A DNA stretch of 64,000 nt. It comes from Geothrix fuzhouensis (GTDB taxonomy: Bacteria > Acidobacteriota > Holophagae > Holophagales > Holophagaceae). The stretch lies in assembly GCF_024609325.1 (NCBI RefSeq), contig NZ_JANHMQ010000002.1, forward strand, positions 845,295-909,294. Reading direction: 5' to 3'. The notes beneath the pieces were generated by a model. It was not told the origin of the DNA and ran no database searches. It saw only the letters and a list, made by a program, of their open reading frames with translations. The position numbers and the translations under genes are program-made. Below, one piece after another: positions 60,978 through 64,000 of this stretch. Within the stretch, counting starts at the first letter, position 1. Each line of letters starts with the position of its first letter.

Positions 60978-62330
60978 TTATCGGGGCTGAAGGGCCGTCA
61001 GCGGAAGCCACCACACCTGGTCAGGGCCGCCACAGAGAAGGGCTCCGGCCTCGGGGCGCAGGTCCCCACCATCCCAGCGAGGAACGGGAATTCCCGGAGG
61101 CGCAGCTAGGCGTTTCCATGCGTCGGCCAAGAGGATCACCTTCATATGGTCCTCTCCGGGCTTCCAGAGGTAGAGCCGGTCCAACCCTCGGCTGATGTGC
61201 GCCTCCCAGACTTCCCTGGATGGTTCGAGGGTGGGCAAGGCCGGCGGGGGTGGCACCGGGGGGGCGGTGTTCTCCAGAAGGGGCGGATCCGAAGCACCCG
61301 AAGCTGGAGCCAAGGTTGGTGCAGGAGCCGGTGCAGGAACCGGGGCGGGTGCTGGCAGGGTGGGCCGCGCCAGGCTGAACCACAGGTGCCCGTCGGCTCC
61401 GCCGCCGAGCAGATGAAGCAAGCCGGCGTCCAGGCTCGACGCTTCAGGCAGCAGCGCCTTCAGGTCTCGGGGCTCACCAGCTTTGCCATCGGGATTCAGG
61501 GGAATCAGGGTGCCTGGCTCAGGCTGCCACCACCCTGCCTTGGCGGTGCCGGCGACCAGGCCCAGTCCGCGGGAGAAGCCCAGAGGCGACGGGGGCGGGG
61601 CTTGGATATGGGTCCAGGCTCCATTCCGCCAGGTGGAGAGTCCCAAGTCATGGGCCACCCGGAAGGAGCGGGGCCCGAGGGGCAGCAGGCTGGCGATTCC
61701 CTTCACCTCCGGTGGGAGTTCGACCAGGGTGGACACGGGTTTGTGGCTGCCGGCCCGGTTTGCCAGATCAAGGATGGTGACGGGTGTTCCCGCGCCGAAG
61801 AGGAACGCGCTCCGGTGGTTAGGGGACAGGGCGAGATGCTCTCCCGGCGCCTGCTGGGACCACCTGGTCTGTTGGGTCTTCAAATCCCAGGCCATGACGA
61901 GCCCTGGGGCGGCGGCATCCTCTGAGCTGCGGTAGAGCAGCACCAATGCATCATCTGGGGCGAGGGCCGCATCCACCAGATCCGCAAACTGGAAGAATCT
62001 GGCGGGGATGCCCGTCGGTTCAGCCAAGGTGATTGCAGGGCCGGGTGTCCCCTGAAGGAAGAGAACGGCCTGCTGCCGGCCAGTCTGGCTGAGGACCTGG
62101 GCTACGGCTGCGCCGCCGGGCAGGGGGGGCGTCCAGCGGACTTGCCTCAGCGGTACGGTGGGTGGCTGGAGGTCAATGAGTTGGCCGGCACCCATCGCCG
62201 AGGCCCGGAAGGGTTCCAGGACCTCCTCCTGGGGCGGGGCCCCCGGGTTCCGGCGGGTCGCCCACCATACCCCGGCGCCAAGAGTAATGGTCAGGGCGGC
62301 GGCGCCCAGGGCCAGGGTGGTGCGAGTCAT
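60978..62330 (-). CDS. Exported or membrane-anchored beta-propeller-like protein, unknown
   Basis: A 450-residue protein. An N-terminal hydrophobic segment (LALGAAALTITLGAGVWW) is followed by repeated Trp/Asp-bearing beta strands (VMAWDLKTQQTRW, HLALSPNHRSAFLFG, LSTWRNGAWTHI) that look like WD40 or PQQ-type blades. A Pro/Ala-rich linker (APVPAPAPAPTLAPA) splits the last blade region. It overlaps trmFO by ATGA. The family is not recognised. Confidence 0.65.
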   Translation of the reverse strand: MTRTTLALGAAALTITLGAGVWWATRRNPGAPPQEEVLEPFRASAMGAGQLIDLQPPTVPLRQVRWTPPLPGGAAVAQVLSQTGRQQAVLFLQGTPGPAITLAEPTGIPARFFQFADLVDAALAPDDALVLLYRSSEDAAAPGLVMAWDLKTQQTRWSQQAPGEHLALSPNHRSAFLFGAGTPVTILDLANRAGSHKPVSTLVELPPEVKGIASLLPLGPRSFRVAHDLGLSTWRNGAWTHIQAPPPSPLGFSRGLGLVAGTAKAGWWQPEPGTLIPLNPDGKAGEPRDLKALLPEASSLDAGLLHLLGGGADGHLWFSLARPTLPAPAPVPAPAPAPTLAPASGASDPPLLENTAPPVPPPPALPTLEPSREVWEAHISRGLDRLYLWKPGEDHMKVILLADAWKRLAAPPGIPVPRWDGGDLRPEAGALLCGGPDQVWWLPLTALQPR

Positions 62331-63673
62331 GGCATGCCTCCAGTAAGCCTCAGATATTGCTCCAGCGACTGGAGCGCCCTTTCCCGGTGGGCCTGACCTT
62401 TGGCAGCCTTCACGGCGCGGGTTCCCCCGGCGCGTTTGAGCCCGCGCAGGTCCAGGAGGTCCTCTGGCAGCGGGGGCATCAATCCCAGCATGGCATTGGT
62501 CGGGCCAAAGTCGGAGGTGGAGGCGTGGGCCAGATAGCGCAGCAGGCTGCCAAGCATGGTGTCGGGCGGGAAAGGCAGCGGCTCGAGATTACGCACCGTG
62601 CGATCCACGGCGAAGGCGGCGGCGAGGCCGCCCGCGGCTGATTCGAGGTAACCCTCAACGCCGGAAAGTTGCCCCGCGATCCAGAGGCCCTGGACTGATT
62701 TGACAGCGAGTGTCGCATCGAGCACTTTCGGGGCCTGGATGTAGGTGTTCCGGTGGATGCTGCCAAGCCGAGCGAATTCAGCCTTCTCGAGGCCGGGGAT
62801 CAGCCGGAAGACTTCCTGCTGTGCCCCCCACTTCAGGCGAGTTTGGAAACCCACCAGGTTGAAGAGGTCTCCTGCCAGAGTGTCCTGGCGCAGCTGAACG
62901 ACGGCGTGCGGCCAGCGTCCGGTCCGTGGATCGTCCAGGCCCACAGGCTTCATGGGGCCGTGCCGGAGCGTTTCACGGCCCCGGTCCGCCATGACTTCGA
63001 TGGGCAGACAGGCTTCGAAATAGGGCGTATCCACCTCGTGGAGGGGGACGAGCTCGGCCGCGATCAGCGCGTCCAGAAACCGCTCGTATTGCGGCTTGTC
63101 CAAGGGGCAGTTGATGAAGTCGGCCCCGCCCTTGTCATAGCGGGCGGCCATCCAGGCGATGTCCATGTCCACACTGTCACGTTCCACGATCGGGGCGATG
63201 GCGTCGTAGAAATGCAGCTGGTCGCTGCCGGTGATCTTCGCGAGCCAGTCCGCCAGGGGCTCCGCAGTGAGCGGTCCCGTGGCGAGGATGGTCGGGGTTC
63301 CTGGTTCCGGGGCCTCGATGCGAGCCGTTTCCCAGCGGATTCGCGGGTGTCCCTTGAGGGCGGAGGTGACGGCTTCGGAGAAGGCGTCACGGTCCACGGC
63401 GAGGCTGTTTCCCGCGGGTACGCGGGTGGCCTCGGCACAGCGCAGGATCAGCGAATCCATCCGGCGCATCTCGGCCTTGAGGATTCCCGTCGCCGAGTTC
63501 GGATCGTCACTCTTGAAGGAATTGGAGCAGACCATCTCAGCGGCCCTCTCCGTGGTATGAGCCGGGGTCGTCCAATTGGGCCGCATTTCGGAGATCCGGA
63601 CCTCGTGGCCACGTGAGGCTAGTTGCCATGCCGCTTCAGAGCCAGCCAGGCCCGCCCCGATGATGTGGATCAC
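62327..63673 (-). CDS. trmFO: Methylenetetrahydrofolate:tRNA (uracil-54-C5) methyltransferase, FAD-dependent
   Basis: A 448-residue flavoenzyme that makes T54 in tRNA from methylene-THF. N-terminal FAD motif HIIGAGLAGSEAAWQLASRG, then EMRP, MVCSNSFKSDD (catalytic Cys region), ATGPLTAEPL and a late ESAAGGLAAAFAV. It is the first gene of a two-gene unit with the beta-propeller-like protein. Confidence 0.97.
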   Translation of the reverse strand: MIHIIGAGLAGSEAAWQLASRGHEVRISEMRPNWTTPAHTTERAAEMVCSNSFKSDDPNSATGILKAEMRRMDSLILRCAEATRVPAGNSLAVDRDAFSEAVTSALKGHPRIRWETARIEAPEPGTPTILATGPLTAEPLADWLAKITGSDQLHFYDAIAPIVERDSVDMDIAWMAARYDKGGADFINCPLDKPQYERFLDALIAAELVPLHEVDTPYFEACLPIEVMADRGRETLRHGPMKPVGLDDPRTGRWPHAVVQLRQDTLAGDLFNLVGFQTRLKWGAQQEVFRLIPGLEKAEFARLGSIHRNTYIQAPKVLDATLAVKSVQGLWIAGQLSGVEGYLESAAGGLAAAFAVDRTVRNLEPLPFPPDTMLGSLLRYLAHASTSDFGPTNAMLGLMPPLPEDLLDLRGLKRAGGTRAVKAAKGQAHRERALQSLEQYLRLTGGMP

Positions 63674-64000
63674 GCATCCTCCTCCAAGGGGTTGATTCTA
63701 CGTCAGGGGCCGGTTCCTTCGGGTTTCAGGAGCCCTTGTACGAGCCGTAACAGGGCCGGAACACTCGGTTTCAGGGCTTATTTTGAAATTTCCCCTTGCA
63801 TGTTGGCTGCGCGATGCTAGTCTGAATGTCCTGCGCAGTTGAGGCTGCGAGGTGCTGGAGGGGGCCGGAAGGTGACCTCGGACCGTGTGGAAGCATGGTG
63901 AGCGTCTTTGAAAACCGGATAGAAGATAGGAAGCCTTTGAGGGTTCTGTGGGGCGTCTAAGGATGCTGCGCAGAATTCAGAACAATTTTTCGACCAGAAC
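63674..64000 (+). promoter_or_regulatory. Probable rRNA operon promoter and leader
   Basis: No gene here. A candidate promoter has TTGCAT (63796-63801), a 16-base spacer and TAGTCT (63818-63823). GCGTCTTTGAAAACCGGATA (63901-63920) resembles the boxA-like and CTTTGA-AAAC-type leader sequence found before 16S rRNA. The 16S gene itself would begin just after the window. A long non-coding leader with stem-forming GC-rich segments fits this reading. Confidence 0.45.

Overview
The window is high-GC bacterial chromosome with dense, short-spaced genes. Many neighbours overlap by 4 bases (ATGA). The content fits a Gram-negative member of the Acidobacteriota, most like the Holophagae (Geothrix/Holophaga type). 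Signs are an Oar-like TonB-dependent receptor with a carboxypeptidase-regulatory domain, a small tetraheme c-type cytochrome, a Psr/NrfD-type membrane redox module, LPS assembly and heptosyltransferase genes, and a two-subunit class I fumarase. This placement is inferred from gene content only.

Regions: 1-4.5 kb holds a cut-off secreted protein, a hexapeptide acyltransferase, a MITE-like element, a family 9 glycosyltransferase, a tetraheme cytochrome and a PstS-like binding protein. 4.5-8.3 kb holds cysS, a GAF protein, a thioesterase with a duplicated 5' end, and two small envelope proteins. 8.3-14 kb is a Bat/aerotolerance-type operon (DUF58, BatD/DUF4381-like, BatA, BatB-BatC fusion) and a DUF4139 protein. 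14-18.6 kb has a SRPBCC protein, a PLP-binding protein, a zinc-ribbon coiled-coil protein and CIRCE-groES-groEL, followed by a degenerate second copy of the groEL 3' end.

18.9-24.5 kb is the most unusual region. It is a four-gene operon of a four-cluster ferredoxin subunit, an NrfD-type membrane subunit, a histidine kinase with two haem-like CxnCH motifs outside the membrane, and a membrane-tethered response regulator fused to a GcvH-like domain whose lipoyl lysine is replaced by Glu. Lipoyl synthase follows convergently. No catalytic molybdopterin subunit lies in the visible flanks, so the set looks like a redox-sensing or redox-signalling unit.

24.6-42 kb is mixed housekeeping: scpA, uvrC, slipin, a TgpA-type transglutaminase overlapping anmK, a TonB-dependent receptor, gatC, tsaD and priA. 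42.2-50 kb is a minor-pilin/PilY1 operon (GspH/FimT, PilV, PilW, PilX, PilY1) that looks richer in A+T than its neighbours. 50.1-57.1 kb has rsmA, RNase J, an ECF sigma/anti-sigma/Spy-like operon, hpt, a GxxExxY gene bracketed by inverted CACAGAG arrays, lptE and holA. 57-63.7 kb has a CopZ-like Fe-S metallochaperone, a DsrE protein, fumarase, prmC, a FlgM-like gene with a sigma-28 type -10 box, a beta-propeller-like protein and trmFO. The last 300 bases look like the leader of an rRNA operon.

A second theme is intergenic structure: at least seven spacers carry short-period (7, 9 or 10 bp) degenerate tandem repeats, several as inverted pairs around a terminator or a gene. No tRNA, CRISPR array, complete insertion sequence or prophage was found.
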